A stretch of DNA of 64,000 bases from AC-32 sp963717725. GTDB lineage: Bacteria > Actinomycetota > Thermoleophilia > Gaiellales > Gaiellaceae. The DNA is taken from the NCBI GenBank assembly GCA_963717725.1, contig CAVQWS010000019.1, forward strand, positions 1 through 64,000. Reading direction: 5' to 3'. The translations under genes were made by a program, and so were the position numbers. The notes under the pieces are model-generated. The model did no database searches. It was not told the origin of the DNA and saw nothing but the letters and a program-made list of their open reading frames with translations. Shown here piece by piece: positions 32,580 to 41,253 of the stretch; within the stretch, counting starts at the first letter, position 1, and every line of letters starts with the position of its first letter.

Positions 32580-33718
32580 GACGCGTCTCGCTGTTCCGCG
32601 TAGATCTCGCGCAGGCTCGCGCCCTCTGCGTGGCGGGCGATCTGGCGCTCGGCCGCGTTAGCCGCGGGGACGTTGAGGTAGTCGGCGCAGCCGAGCTCTT
32701 CGGCCGCAGGCAGCACCCACTCGACGAGCCGCTCGAGGTGCGCCCGTGCAGGTCGCACGTCGCCGGTCGCGAGGTCGATCAGCTCGCCGCTCAGGCCGTA
32801 GCGGATCGCACGCCAGAGGTTCTCCTCGACCAGGCGGCGCGGGAAGTCGGGCAGCGGCTCGTCTTCGTCGAGAGCGCGCGCGATCCGGCCGGTCAGCGCG
32901 TAACAGAGCGCGGCGAGCGAGCGCGACTCGGCGAGGTCGGGCTGCCCGTCGCAGATGCGGATCTCGACGGTCGGGAAGGCGAGATGCGGACGCACGCTCC
33001 ACCAGAGCTGCGTGTGCTCGTCGATCGAGCGGGTGTCGTAGAGGAAGCGGACGTAGCGCTCGAAGCCGTCCCAGCCCTCGTACGTGTCTGGGACGCCACA
33101 GCGCGGGAACATGCGCGTGAAGATCTCGGTCCGCACCGTGTGCAGGCCGGTGTTCACGTTCTCCAGGAACGGCGAGCTGGCGCTCAGGGCGAGCAGCTCG
33201 GGCAGGTAGTTCCGGAGCGTGTTGCAGACGGCGACGGCGCGGTCGGGGCCGTTGATCGCGACGTGCACGTGGAGGCCGAAGCTGTTGTTGCGCCAGACGA
33301 CGTATTGGAGGATCTCCTCGTTGCGGCGGTAGTGCGGGGTGTCGATGATCCTCTGCTCCTGCCACGGGCTCCACGGGTGCGTGCCGGTCGCGCCGAGGGC
33401 GACTCCGATGCCGTCGGCGAGCTCGTGCAGCTGCTCGCGCCGCTCGCCGATCTTTGCGGCGACCTCGTCGAACGTGTCGCAGCGGCCCGTGCGGACTTCG
33501 ACCTCCGAGGCGATCAGCTCGCCGACGAGATGCTCCTCGAGCGCTGTGCCCTGCGCCGCGGCCTGCAGCTCCTCGAAGCGGTTGGTCAGGTCGAGCGTCT
33601 CCGGGTCGAGGACAGCGAACTCCTCCTCGACGGCGAGCGTCAGGTCCTGCGCGTTCTCGTACTGCTCGCGGGCGGAGCGGAGCTGCTCCTCCGGGGTGAG
33701 GCGCTGGGAGTCTCCCAA
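32555..33718 (-). CDS. carboxylate-amine ligase, YbdK/GCS2 family
   Basis: A 387-residue ATP-dependent ligase of the glutamate-cysteine ligase type 2 family. Seen: LAVEEEFAVLDPETLDL at the start, a TGTHPWSPW loop, RNNSFGLHVHVAINGPDRAV, LSASSPFLENVNTGLHTVRTEIF, and HLAFPTVEIRICDGQPDL. It likely forms a glutamate- or amino-acid-amide bond; YbdK has only weak gamma-glutamylcysteine ligase activity, so the physiological product is open. It follows the glycosyltransferase gene by 12 nt, suggesting an operon. Confidence 0.88.
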   Translation of the reverse strand: MGDSQRLTPEEQLRSAREQYENAQDLTLAVEEEFAVLDPETLDLTNRFEELQAAAQGTALEEHLVGELIASEVEVRTGRCDTFDEVAAKIGERREQLHELADGIGVALGATGTHPWSPWQEQRIIDTPHYRRNEEILQYVVWRNNSFGLHVHVAINGPDRAVAVCNTLRNYLPELLALSASSPFLENVNTGLHTVRTEIFTRMFPRCGVPDTYEGWDGFERYVRFLYDTRSIDEHTQLWWSVRPHLAFPTVEIRICDGQPDLAESRSLAALCYALTGRIARALDEDEPLPDFPRRLVEENLWRAIRYGLSGELIDLATGDVRPARAHLERLVEWVLPAAEELGCADYLNVPAANAAERQIARHAEGASLREIYAEQRDASWARTSSS

Positions 33719-33730
33719 GGTCGCACTACA

Positions 33731-34966
33731 TTAGTTGAAGCGTTGCAGCAGCCTTTCGGCGACGCTCGACCAGCTCCAACGGCGTTCGACGGCCTGACGC
33801 GCGGCCTGTGCAATTCGGTCGTGCTGCTTGCGTGGGAGGGCGAGCAGCTCGCGCAGCTTGGCGGTTAGGTCGGCGACGTCTCCGGTGACGAAGCTCGTCA
33901 GGTGGCGGTACTCGGGCGGGTACTCGGCCTCGAGCCCTTCGGCGATCTCCTGAAGGCCTGAGTGGCGGGCGACGAGCGGCGGCGAGCCGGCGGCGGCGGC
34001 CTCGGCGGCGACCATGCCGAACGCCTCGGGGAAGATCGAGGGCACGACCGTCACGTCGGCGAGCGGGAGCAGGTGGACGAGGTGGCGGTGCTCCAGCGGT
34101 CCGGTGAAGAGCGTCCGCGGCGGGGCGATGCGCTCGAGCTCCTCACGGTAGTCGCCGAAGCCGACGATCACGGCGCGCGCGTCGAGCTCGCGCAGAGCCT
34201 CGAGCAGTAGGTGGACGCCCTTGTTGTAGAGCAGCTTCCCGAAGTAGACGACCGTCGGCTCCTCGTCGGCGAGGAACTCGGCGAGGCGCTCGGCGTTGCC
34301 GTCGTCCGGGAGGCGCTCGTTGCCGTCGTTCGGCGGATCGCGGCGGGTCTCTTCGAGTAGCGCGGCGAGCGCCTTGGCCCGTGGCTCGGGGCGGAATTGG
34401 TCGACGTCAACGCCGGGCGGGACCTCGTGGACGTTGGCGACGTGGCCGACGACCTCTTCCAGCACCTGGCGGATGTGCTGCGAGCCGACGAAGACGGCCT
34501 CGGCTCCGGCGAGTGACTCCCTCCCCCACGCCTGCAGCTCGGGGTTCCCGCGCATCGAGTACTCGAGCTCGGAGCCGTGTGCCTTGACCCTGTAGCGCAC
34601 GCCGCTCGCCGACCCGACCGGGCCGCCGAGCAGGACGTGGTTGGCGAAGACGACGTCGGCAGGGAGCTCCGCGCGGACGGCGGCAGCGTTCAGCTCGACG
34701 TAGCGGTCGCGCTCGTCTTGCGTCAGCTCGGGCAAGAGCTTCGCTTCGACGCCCTCATAGCGGTCGAGCACGAACACTGGCAGGACGCCGCCGATCTTGG
34801 GCCGCACGTGGCGTGCGCCGTCGAGGTCGTACAGCTCGGGGTGCGGCTCCTGCGAGAGCACGACGACCTCGTGCCCAGCGCTGCTCCACTCGCGCGCGAG
34901 CGCGCGCGTGTAGACGTTCGACCCGGTTCCGCCGAGCAGGTACCCGTGCCAGAGAATGATCTTCAT
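33731..34966 (-). CDS. GT4 family glycosyltransferase
   Basis: A 411-residue GT-B glycosyltransferase. N-terminal domain: GTGSNVYTRALAREW acceptor loop (about 11-26). C-terminal donor domain: VVYFGKLLYNKGVHLLLEAL (about 235-255), HLVHLLPLADVTVVPSIFPEAFGMVAAEAAAAGSPPLV with the EX7E-type glutamates. It transfers a sugar from a nucleotide donor to an unknown acceptor in the cytoplasm. Context with an amine ligase could mean a small glycoside or glycoconjugate, which is a guess. The palindrome array at 34995-35029 lies just upstream of its ATG. Confidence 0.88.
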   Translation of the reverse strand: MKIILWHGYLLGGTGSNVYTRALAREWSSAGHEVVVLSQEPHPELYDLDGARHVRPKIGGVLPVFVLDRYEGVEAKLLPELTQDERDRYVELNAAAVRAELPADVVFANHVLLGGPVGSASGVRYRVKAHGSELEYSMRGNPELQAWGRESLAGAEAVFVGSQHIRQVLEEVVGHVANVHEVPPGVDVDQFRPEPRAKALAALLEETRRDPPNDGNERLPDDGNAERLAEFLADEEPTVVYFGKLLYNKGVHLLLEALRELDARAVIVGFGDYREELERIAPPRTLFTGPLEHRHLVHLLPLADVTVVPSIFPEAFGMVAAEAAAAGSPPLVARHSGLQEIAEGLEAEYPPEYRHLTSFVTGDVADLTAKLRELLALPRKQHDRIAQAARQAVERRWSWSSVAERLLQRFN

Positions 34967-34994
34967 CCGCTGGTCGGCCTACGCCGGAGCCCCG

Positions 34995-35029
34995 GTGACA
35001 GTCACTGTGACTGTCACTGTGACTGTCAC
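34995..35029. repeat. REP-like palindrome array, three GTGAC-type units
   Basis: Three 11-bp units (GTGACAGTCAC, then GTGACTGTCAC twice) spaced by single T residues, in the gap between the glycosyltransferase start and the rex stop. Two of the units equal the pair at 25861-25883. Confidence 0.78.
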
Positions 35030-35059
35030 CGCCGCCCGGACAGCCATGGCCGCGCGCGG

Positions 35060-35710
35060 CTAGGTGAGATGGAAGTAGAGCGCGTGCAGCAGGTCGACGG
35101 CCGGGTTCGACGTGTGGACGGTCACGTCATGCGGCACGTCGAGCAGCGCTTCCGAGTAGTTGAAGATGATCCGCACGCCGGAGTCGATCAGCTCCTGGGC
35201 CACCTGCTGCGCGTGGTCGGCCGGCACCGCGACCACGCCGACGATGATGTTCTTCTCGCGCACCGCGTCCGAGAGCCGGCGCGAGTCCTCGATCGCCATC
35301 GAGCCGATCGACCGCCCGATCTTCTCGGGGTCGTTGTCGAAGACCGCAGCGATGTTGATCCCGTGCTCCGCGAAGATCGGTGAGCTGGCGATCGCCTCGC
35401 CGAGCCGGCCCGCCCCGATCAGCGCGATGTTGTGCTGCCCCTGCGTCCGCAGGATCTTGCGAATCTCGCCGAGCAGGGAGTCGATGTTGTAGCCGACCCC
35501 GCGCTTGCCGAACTTGCCGAAGGCGGACAGGTCGCGGCGGATCTGCGTCGCGTTGATGTTGGTGTAGTCCGAGATCTCCTGCGAGGAGATCCGGTCCTTG
35601 CCCATCTTCTTGGCCTGGGTCAGAACCTGGAGGTAACGGCTCAGCCGGGCCGCCACTCCAACCGTCAGCCGTTCCGACCCCGCCGCATTGTGAACGGTCG
35701 TTTGCAACAC
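35060..35710 (-). CDS. rex: redox-sensing transcriptional repressor Rex
   Basis: A 216-residue Rex: N-terminal winged helix (about 17-90) with SRYLQVL, ISSQEISDYTNINATQIRRDLSAFGKFGKRGVGY, then a Rossmann NADH-binding domain with GAGRLGEAI (about 98-106), VFDNDPEKIG, and a C-terminal domain-swap helix. It represses respiration and fermentation genes when NADH/NAD+ is low and releases DNA when NADH binds. Start GTG 35710 is the first after an in-frame stop; a later start would shorten the tail before the helix-turn-helix. A half-matching Rex operator lies over its first codons. Confidence 0.95.
   Translation of the reverse strand: MLQTTVHNAAGSERLTVGVAARLSRYLQVLTQAKKMGKDRISSQEISDYTNINATQIRRDLSAFGKFGKRGVGYNIDSLLGEIRKILRTQGQHNIALIGAGRLGEAIASSPIFAEHGINIAAVFDNDPEKIGRSIGSMAIEDSRRLSDAVREKNIIVGVVAVPADHAQQVAQELIDSGVRIIFNYSEALLDVPHDVTVHTSNPAVDLLHALYFHLT
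35688..35707 (-). promoter_or_regulatory. possible Rex operator overlapping the rex start
   Basis: TTGTGAA, 6 nt, TTTGCAA on the plus strand; the Rex consensus is TTGTGAA-N6-TTCACAA. The left half is perfect, the right half matches 5 of 7. Autoregulation is possible but the site lies inside the first codons. Confidence 0.3.
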
Positions 35711-35770
35711 GCACGATCATTGTGCCAGCACCGCGCGGGCCGGTGCGTCAGACCGTTACAAGCTCCGCTC

Positions 35771-36034
35771 TCAGCGGGGACTTTGTGCGGCGGCCAGCCG
35801 GCGGCGGAAGGCGTCCTCGTGGACGTGGTAGGTGAAGAGCCGCTCGCCGTCGAGCTCGACCACCGGCAGCCATTCGCGGTAGCGCGCCTCCAGCTCGGGC
35901 GAGCGGTCGATCGCCACCTCCTCGAGCTCGAACCCGAGCTCGTCCCGCAGCGCGCGCACTTGACCGAGCGCCCGCTCGCAGAGGTGGCAGCCGGCCGCGT
36001 GGTAGACGACTACGTGGCTACGGATAGAGGCCAC
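35771..36034 (-). CDS. glutaredoxin-like protein (DUF836 type)
   Basis: An 87-residue thioredoxin-fold protein. The redox motif CHLC is at Cys16-Cys19, followed by a helix (ERALGQVRALRDEL), VAIDRSPELEARY and the cis-Pro strand LPVVELDGERLF. It is likely a small thiol-disulfide oxidoreductase. It overlaps the end of the glutamate dehydrogenase gene by 17 nt and is expressed with it. Confidence 0.85.
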   Translation of the reverse strand: MASIRSHVVVYHAAGCHLCERALGQVRALRDELGFELEEVAIDRSPELEARYREWLPVVELDGERLFTYHVHEDAFRRRLAAAQSPR

Positions 36035-37292
36035 GAGTCACCGTGGCTTCCGAGACGCGGCCGACCGAGACGCCGTAGGCCGCCACGCGCATGCTCGTCT
36101 GTTTCTCCTCGTACACGTGCCAGGTCTCGTTGAAGGCGCGTGTGACGATGTCGCGGAGCTTCGAGTTCACCTCGGGCTCCTTCCAGAAGTACTCCTGGAG
36201 GCCCTGGACCCACTCGAAGTAGGAGACGACGACGCCGCCCGCGTTGGCGAGGATATCCGGCAGGACGAGGATGCCCTTGTCCTCGAGGATCTCGTCCGCG
36301 GCCGGCGTGACGGGCCCGTTTGCGCCCTCGCAGACGATCTGTGCCCTCACCTGCGCAGCGTTGTCCGCAGTGATCACCTGCTCGAGTGCGCACGGCGCGA
36401 GCACGTCGCAGTCGAGTAGCAGCAGCTCTTCGTTGGTGATCTGGTCGGCGCCCTTGAAGCCGGCCAGCGAGCGAGTCTCCTGCTTGTGCGCGATCGCGGC
36501 GGCGACGTCGATCCCGTTCGGGTTGTGCAGCCCGACGGTGGAGTCGGAGACGCCGATCACCGTCGCGCCCTCCTCGGCAAGGAACTTGGCCAGGAAGCTG
36601 CCGACATTGCCGAAGCCCTGCACGGCGACGCTCAGGTCCTGCAGCTGCAGCTCCTTCTTTCGGACCGCTTCCTGGATGCAGTAGAGCGAGCCGCGTGCGG
36701 TCGCCTCGAGCCGCCCGAGCGAGCCGCCGACGTTGAGCGGCTTGCCGGTGACGACGCCGAGCACGGAGTGGCCCTTGTTCATCGAGTAGGTGTCGAAGAT
36801 CCAGGCCATCACCGAGCCGTCGGTGCCGACGTCGGGCGCCGGGATGTCCTTCTCGGGGCCGATCTCGTTGATGATCTCGGTCGTGAAGCGGCGGGTCATG
36901 CGCTCGAGCTCGCCGCGCGAGAGCTTCTTCGGATCGCAGACGACACCGCCCTTGGCGCCGCCGAAGGGGATGTTCATCAGCGCGCACTTCCAGGTCATCC
37001 ACATCGACAGCGCCTTGACCTCGTCGAGCGTGACGTCCGGGTGGTAGCGGATGCCGCCCTTCGACGGGCCGCGCGCGATGTTGTGGGTGACGCGGTAGCC
37101 CTCGAAGGCCTGGATCGTCCCGTCGTCCATCGTCACGGGGATCGAGACGACGACGGCCTTCTTGCACTCCTGCAGCACGTTCACGAGTCGCTGGTCGATC
37201 TCGAAGATGTCGGCCACGCGACGGAGCTGCTGGCGGGCGATCTGGAACGGGTTCTCGCGAAGGTGGGACTCGGGCGCTTCGACGGTCGTCAC
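36018..37292 (-). CDS. gdhA: glutamate dehydrogenase (Glu/Leu/Phe/Val dehydrogenase family)
   Basis: A 424-residue enzyme that interconverts glutamate and 2-oxoglutarate with ammonia. Catalytic features: GGIRYHPDVTLDEV, the reactive lysine in PFGGAKGGV, PAPDVGTD, and the Rossmann motif GFGNVGSF followed by GVSDSTVG. Length and motifs fit hexameric GDH better than leucine dehydrogenase (about 360). I chose GTG 37292 rather than the longer frame because TATACT (37301-37306) lies 8 nt before it, so the mRNA is probably leaderless; the extra N-terminus is not conserved. First gene of a unit with the glutaredoxin-like gene. Confidence 0.9.
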   Translation of the reverse strand: MTTVEAPESHLRENPFQIARQQLRRVADIFEIDQRLVNVLQECKKAVVVSIPVTMDDGTIQAFEGYRVTHNIARGPSKGGIRYHPDVTLDEVKALSMWMTWKCALMNIPFGGAKGGVVCDPKKLSRGELERMTRRFTTEIINEIGPEKDIPAPDVGTDGSVMAWIFDTYSMNKGHSVLGVVTGKPLNVGGSLGRLEATARGSLYCIQEAVRKKELQLQDLSVAVQGFGNVGSFLAKFLAEEGATVIGVSDSTVGLHNPNGIDVAAAIAHKQETRSLAGFKGADQITNEELLLLDCDVLAPCALEQVITADNAAQVRAQIVCEGANGPVTPAADEILEDKGILVLPDILANAGGVVVSYFEWVQGLQEYFWKEPEVNSKLRDIVTRAFNETWHVYEEKQTSMRVAAYGVSVGRVSEATVTRGLYP

Positions 37293-37300
37293 GAACGGTG

Positions 37301-37306
37301 AGTATA
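37301..37306 (-). promoter_or_regulatory. -10 element of gdhA
   Basis: TATACT, a near-consensus -10, 8 nt before the GTG start on the minus strand. It is the clearest of the leaderless-type promoters in the window. Confidence 0.6.
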
Positions 37307-37311
37307 GGCCT

Positions 37312-39852
37312 CTATCTGATGCGGAATGCGATCGTGCGGATCGTCGGCAGGGCCTTGCTCGTCGGCGTTGCGACCAGCCGCACGGCGTAGCGGCCGGGGT
37401 CGAGCGGGGCCCCGGTGGGGCCGCGTCCGGTGAGGCCGATCGCGACTCGGGCGGGGAGCAGGTCGCGCAGGCGCGCGAGCAACCCAAGCCGCTTGCCGCC
37501 GCGCCAGAGCTCGACGTCGAGCCTCGCGACCGGGTGGACTTCGGCGCCGATCGGGCTCGGGACGACGAGCCCGGCCTGCAGCGAGAGAACCACCGGCGTC
37601 GTGTCCGAGGGCGTGAACGAGCTCGACGAAAGGGCGACGGCGGAGATGAGGTCCTGCCGCTGCGGGCCGAAGGTGATCGCCCACGGGATCCTCAGCGGGC
37701 CGGCGCCGCGGGCGACGAGCAGCACTGCGCCCTCGGCCGAGCCGCCGTCGGGCGGGACGCCGTTCAGTCTCGCGCCCAGAGTCACCGGTGAGCTGCCGCC
37801 CGGCTTCAGCCGCACCCAGTGGGGCTTCGGCTCGAGCTCGAGCCCGCCGCTGCCGGTGCTGCGGACGCGGACGAGCAGGGTGCGGGTCGAGACGTTGCGG
37901 ATGACGAGCTGCTGCGAAGCGTGCCAGCCGTCGCCCTCCGCGTGGCCGAACGCGAACGAGACCGGGTCGGCGGTGATCTCGCCCGCCGCGCCCTCGCCGA
38001 GGTCGACGAGCCCGGCGCCCTGGCCGGTGACGCTCTCGTCCCGGATCGAGCGCGCCTTGCCGGTCAGCAGGCTTCTAAGGTCGAGCGCGCGCAGGCCCGG
38101 GCGCACCTGGGCGAGCACGGCGGCGGCGCCGGCGACAACGGCGGCGGCGGGGCTCGAGCCGTTGACCGTGCCGTAGCTCGGCGTGCCGTCGTCGTTGGCG
38201 CCCGGCTCGGAGGTCGTGAGCGCGACGCCCGGCGCGGCCAGGTCGGGCTTGACGCGACCGTCGAAGGCGAGCCCGCGCGAGGAGAACGGCGCGATCCCGC
38301 CCTCGCTGGCGTTGTGCACGACCCGCGGCAGGCCGATCGAGACGGCCGGGTGCTGGCGCGCCCGGATCGCGGCGAGCGCGGCCTGCGCGACGCGCAGCGG
38401 CACGCTGACGACCGGGATGTTCACCGCCTCGTCGACGCCGAGCCCGCCGGCCGGGAGCTGCGTGCCGTACACGACCACCGCGGTCGCCCCGGCGCGGGCG
38501 GCGTACTCGATCGCGAGCTGCGGATCCGAACCGCCGTCCACGAGGGCTGCACGGTTGGCGACCAGGCTGCGGCCGTGGCCGTCGAAGAACGCGCGGAGGC
38601 TGGGGCCGCCCGCGTGCGGCGCGGCGAGCTCGCGCTCGAGCGGGCGCTCGTTGACGACGGCACCCGCGAGCGGCAAGGGCCGGTCGAGCACGAGGTCGAG
38701 GCCGACGCGCACGGCGACCGGGACCTCCTCCGCATCGCCGCGCAGATCGGCCGCGGCGACGGTGAGCGCGGCAGGCGCGCCGCCCGGGCTCGAGATACTG
38801 CCGAAGGCCGGGCCGGCGGGGCCGTCGTTGCCGGCGGGCGCGACCACGAGCGTGTCGAGCTGCAACGCGCCCTGGATCGCCCGCGCCTCGGGCGAGTCGG
38901 TGAAGGCGGCGTACGAAACGGCCTCTCCGATCAGGGCGATCCGGGCCGCGTCGTGAGCGTCGCCGTCGAGGTTCGGGTCGACGGCGCGCTCGAGGCCGGC
39001 GATCACCTGGTCGGTGCGCGCGTACACGGCCGATGCGCCGGTGACCGCGGGCTGCCAGCCCGCGACGCGGATCGGCAGCACCGAGGCGCCGGGCGCGATC
39101 CCGCTCACCCCGCCCGGGCCACCCGCGCCGACAAGGATCCCGGCCATCTCGGTGCCGTGCCGCTCGACCCGGTTCGAGCCATCCGGATCGGGCGCTGCGC
39201 TCGTGTCGGGGTCGTCGCCGACGAGGTCGATCCCGGGCAGGACGCGGCCGCTCAGGTACGGGTGGGCGCGGTCGACGCCGGTGTCGAGCAAAGCGATCGT
39301 CACGCCGCGTCCGTCATAGCCGGGCAGCCGCAGCGCCGGCAGGCTGCTGGCCCCGCGCGCGACGCCTTTGGCACCGAGCAGGTTCGAGGACACGGACGCG
39401 GGGTAGGCCGGCCGCACCGGGTAGACGCCGGCCACTTCCGGCCGGCGCTCGAGCACCGCCACCGCGCGCGCGTCGAGCGGCGCGGAGAAGCCGTTCAGAA
39501 CGCGTGAGTACGAGAACTGGACGCGCGGCCGGATCCCGCGCGTGCTCAGCTCCGAGAGCAGCTGCCGCTGGGCGGCCAGGGCGATGCGCGTCCACGTGCG
39601 CTCCTTGCGCTCGCTGGCGACGCCGCCGTTCAGCGCGACCCGCTGTGCCATCGACGGCGAGCGCAGCACGACGAGCACGCGCTCGCCAACCGAGACCGCG
39701 GGATGGGAGCCACCGACGAGCCCGTGCCACGACGACGCCTCCGAGGCGAGCGAGCGCTGCTTGGTGTCACTGACGCCGAAGCCGACGACGAGCCCCGTCG
39801 CGGCGAGCGCGAGGATCGCGAGGGCGGCCTCAGAGAGCCGACGCGTAGGCAT
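37312..39852 (-). CDS. secreted S8 subtilisin-like peptidase with PA insert
   Basis: An 846-residue exported protein: membrane/signal helix (about 8-27), propeptide-like region (about 55-145), and an S8 domain with LLDTGVD (Asp about 190), RHGTEMAGI (His about 233), APAGNDG (Asn) and a variant serine motif NGSSPAAAVVAG in place of GTSMAxP. A PA-type insert (VNIPVVSVPL region) lies between Asn and Ser. A C-terminal Fn3-like/beta region of about 230 residues follows. The His after the catalytic Ser is lost, but the triad is present. ATG 39852 lies inside the end of tsaD (23-nt overlap). Confidence 0.85.
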   Translation of the reverse strand: MPTRRLSEAALAILALAATGLVVGFGVSDTKQRSLASEASSWHGLVGGSHPAVSVGERVLVVLRSPSMAQRVALNGGVASERKERTWTRIALAAQRQLLSELSTRGIRPRVQFSYSRVLNGFSAPLDARAVAVLERRPEVAGVYPVRPAYPASVSSNLLGAKGVARGASSLPALRLPGYDGRGVTIALLDTGVDRAHPYLSGRVLPGIDLVGDDPDTSAAPDPDGSNRVERHGTEMAGILVGAGGPGGVSGIAPGASVLPIRVAGWQPAVTGASAVYARTDQVIAGLERAVDPNLDGDAHDAARIALIGEAVSYAAFTDSPEARAIQGALQLDTLVVAPAGNDGPAGPAFGSISSPGGAPAALTVAAADLRGDAEEVPVAVRVGLDLVLDRPLPLAGAVVNERPLERELAAPHAGGPSLRAFFDGHGRSLVANRAALVDGGSDPQLAIEYAARAGATAVVVYGTQLPAGGLGVDEAVNIPVVSVPLRVAQAALAAIRARQHPAVSIGLPRVVHNASEGGIAPFSSRGLAFDGRVKPDLAAPGVALTTSEPGANDDGTPSYGTVNGSSPAAAVVAGAAAVLAQVRPGLRALDLRSLLTGKARSIRDESVTGQGAGLVDLGEGAAGEITADPVSFAFGHAEGDGWHASQQLVIRNVSTRTLLVRVRSTGSGGLELEPKPHWVRLKPGGSSPVTLGARLNGVPPDGGSAEGAVLLVARGAGPLRIPWAITFGPQRQDLISAVALSSSSFTPSDTTPVVLSLQAGLVVPSPIGAEVHPVARLDVELWRGGKRLGLLARLRDLLPARVAIGLTGRGPTGAPLDPGRYAVRLVATPTSKALPTIRTIAFRIR

Positions 39853-40783
39853 CCAGCGCAAGATAACCGGGCGGCGGGACTGCCTCGGCGTAGCGGGCAG
39901 CCGAAGCGATCATCGCGGCGTTGTCGGTGCAGAGCGCGAGCGGCGGCGCGGTTGCGTCGGGAAGCGCGGCGCGGAGCTCGGAGTTCGCGGCCACGCCGCC
40001 GACGACGGCTAGCTTCTCGGCCCCGGTCCGCTCGGCGGCCTCGAGCATCCGCGTGGCGAGCGCGCGCACGATCGCGCGCTGGTAGCTGGCAGCGAGATCG
40101 GCCCGGCGCGCCTCGGCCTGGTCGCCGAGCTCGCGCACCTCGTAGAGCAGCGCCGTCTTCACGCCTGAGAACGAGAAGTCGAGGCCAGGCACGCGGGCGA
40201 CCGGGAAGTCGAACGCCTCTGGATCGCCCTCGCGCGCGAGCCGGTCGATCTCGGCACCGCCGGGATAGCCGAGGCCGAGCAGCCGGGCGCCCTTGTCGAA
40301 CGCCTCGCCGGCCGCGTCGTCGAGCGTCGTCCCGAGCGGCCGGAAGGCACCGTGCTCCGGCACGTCCACGAGGAGCGTGTGCCCGCCGCTCGCGAGCAGG
40401 CACAGGAACGGCGGCGCCAGCGGCTCGGGCTCGAGGTAGAGCGAGGCCACGTGGCCGTGGAGATGGTTCACCGGGACGAGCGGCACGCCCCGGCCCCAGG
40501 CGAGCGCCTTCGCCGCGCTCAGACCGACGAGCAGCGCGCCGATCAGGCCCGGTCCCTGCGTGACCGCGACCGTGTCGACGTCGTCGAGCGAATAGTCGCC
40601 GAGAGCCTCCTCGATCACCGGCATGACCAGCTCGAGGTGCCTTCTCGACGCAACCTCCGGCACGACCCCGCCGAAGCGTGCGTGCAGGTCGGCCTGCGAT
40701 GCCACGACGTTGCTGACGATCCGGCCGCCGTCGACCAGCGCCGCAGCGGTCTCGTCGCACGAGGTCTCGAGCCCGAGAATCAG
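39830..40783 (-). CDS. tsaD: tRNA t6A synthase subunit TsaD
   Basis: The kinase-like catalytic subunit of tRNA threonylcarbamoyladenosine synthesis. The N-terminus ILGLETSCDETAAALV is the family start, the metal site is NHLHGHVAS, and SGGHT, GEAFDKGARLLGLGYPGG and VVGGVAANSELR are conserved. There is no ATG or GTG at the expected start. The codon that gives the family N-terminus is CTG at 40783, which shares TGA with the rimI stop (CTGA), as the other couplings here share ATGA or GTGA. The only other candidate is GTG 40819, adding twelve residues unlike the family. About 317 residues. Confidence 0.92.
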   Translation of the reverse strand: MILGLETSCDETAAALVDGGRIVSNVVASQADLHARFGGVVPEVASRRHLELVMPVIEEALGDYSLDDVDTVAVTQGPGLIGALLVGLSAAKALAWGRGVPLVPVNHLHGHVASLYLEPEPLAPPFLCLLASGGHTLLVDVPEHGAFRPLGTTLDDAAGEAFDKGARLLGLGYPGGAEIDRLAREGDPEAFDFPVARVPGLDFSFSGVKTALLYEVRELGDQAEARRADLAASYQRAIVRALATRMLEAAERTGAEKLAVVGGVAANSELRAALPDATAPPLALCTDNAAMIASAARYAEAVPPPGYLALDAYASAL

Positions 40784-41253
40784 GAGTGCGCCGCCGGCTC
40801 CGAGACCGGGTCCTTCCACATGATCAGCGCGTCCTCTCGGTTGTCGGTGTAGTAGCCGCGCCGCACGCCGCGGGCCCGGAAGCCGACCTCCTCGTAGAGC
40901 TTGATTGCGCCCGCGTTGGAGACGCGCACCTCGAGCGTGTAGCCGCGGCGCGAGCGGCCGGCGGTCAGCTCGAAGAGCCGGGTCAGCAGCAGCGAGGCGA
41001 TGCCTTGCCGGCGATGGCCGAGCTCGACCGCGACGTTCATCACGTGCCACGCGTCGACATAGCGGGAGATGATGAGGTAGCCGATCAGCTTGCCGGTGTC
41101 CGGTTCGAAGGCGCCGAGGCAGAGCGACGACGGCTTGGCCAGCTCACTCGCGAACATCGAGCGCGACCAGGGCGTCGGGTAGGAGCTGCGCTCGATCTCC
41201 TCGATCGAGTTCAGGTCGCGCAGCTCGAGGCGGCGGAGCTCGACCTCGGTCAT
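40780..41253 (-). CDS. rimI: ribosomal protein S18-alanine N-acetyltransferase RimI
   Basis: A 157-residue GNAT with the RimI profile: LRDLNSIEEIERSSYPTPWS near the start, acetyl-CoA loop LGHRRQGIASLLL, and LEVRVSNAGAIKLYEEVGFRARGVRRGYYTDNREDALIMWK at the end. It acetylates the N-terminal alanine of ribosomal protein S18. Its place between tsaB and tsaD is the usual actinobacterial order. ATG overlaps the tsaB stop (ATGA). Confidence 0.92.
   Translation of the reverse strand: MTEVELRRLELRDLNSIEEIERSSYPTPWSRSMFASELAKPSSLCLGAFEPDTGKLIGYLIISRYVDAWHVMNVAVELGHRRQGIASLLLTRLFELTAGRSRRGYTLEVRVSNAGAIKLYEEVGFRARGVRRGYYTDNREDALIMWKDPVSEPAAHS

Noticed and set aside
34995..35029. Tandem repeats as a possible CRISPR array
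   Set aside because: Units are 11 bp with 1-nt spacers and there are no cas genes.
40783..40819. GTG 40819 as the tsaD start
   Set aside because: It adds twelve residues that do not resemble TsaD proteins, which begin right before the ILGLETSCDE segment.
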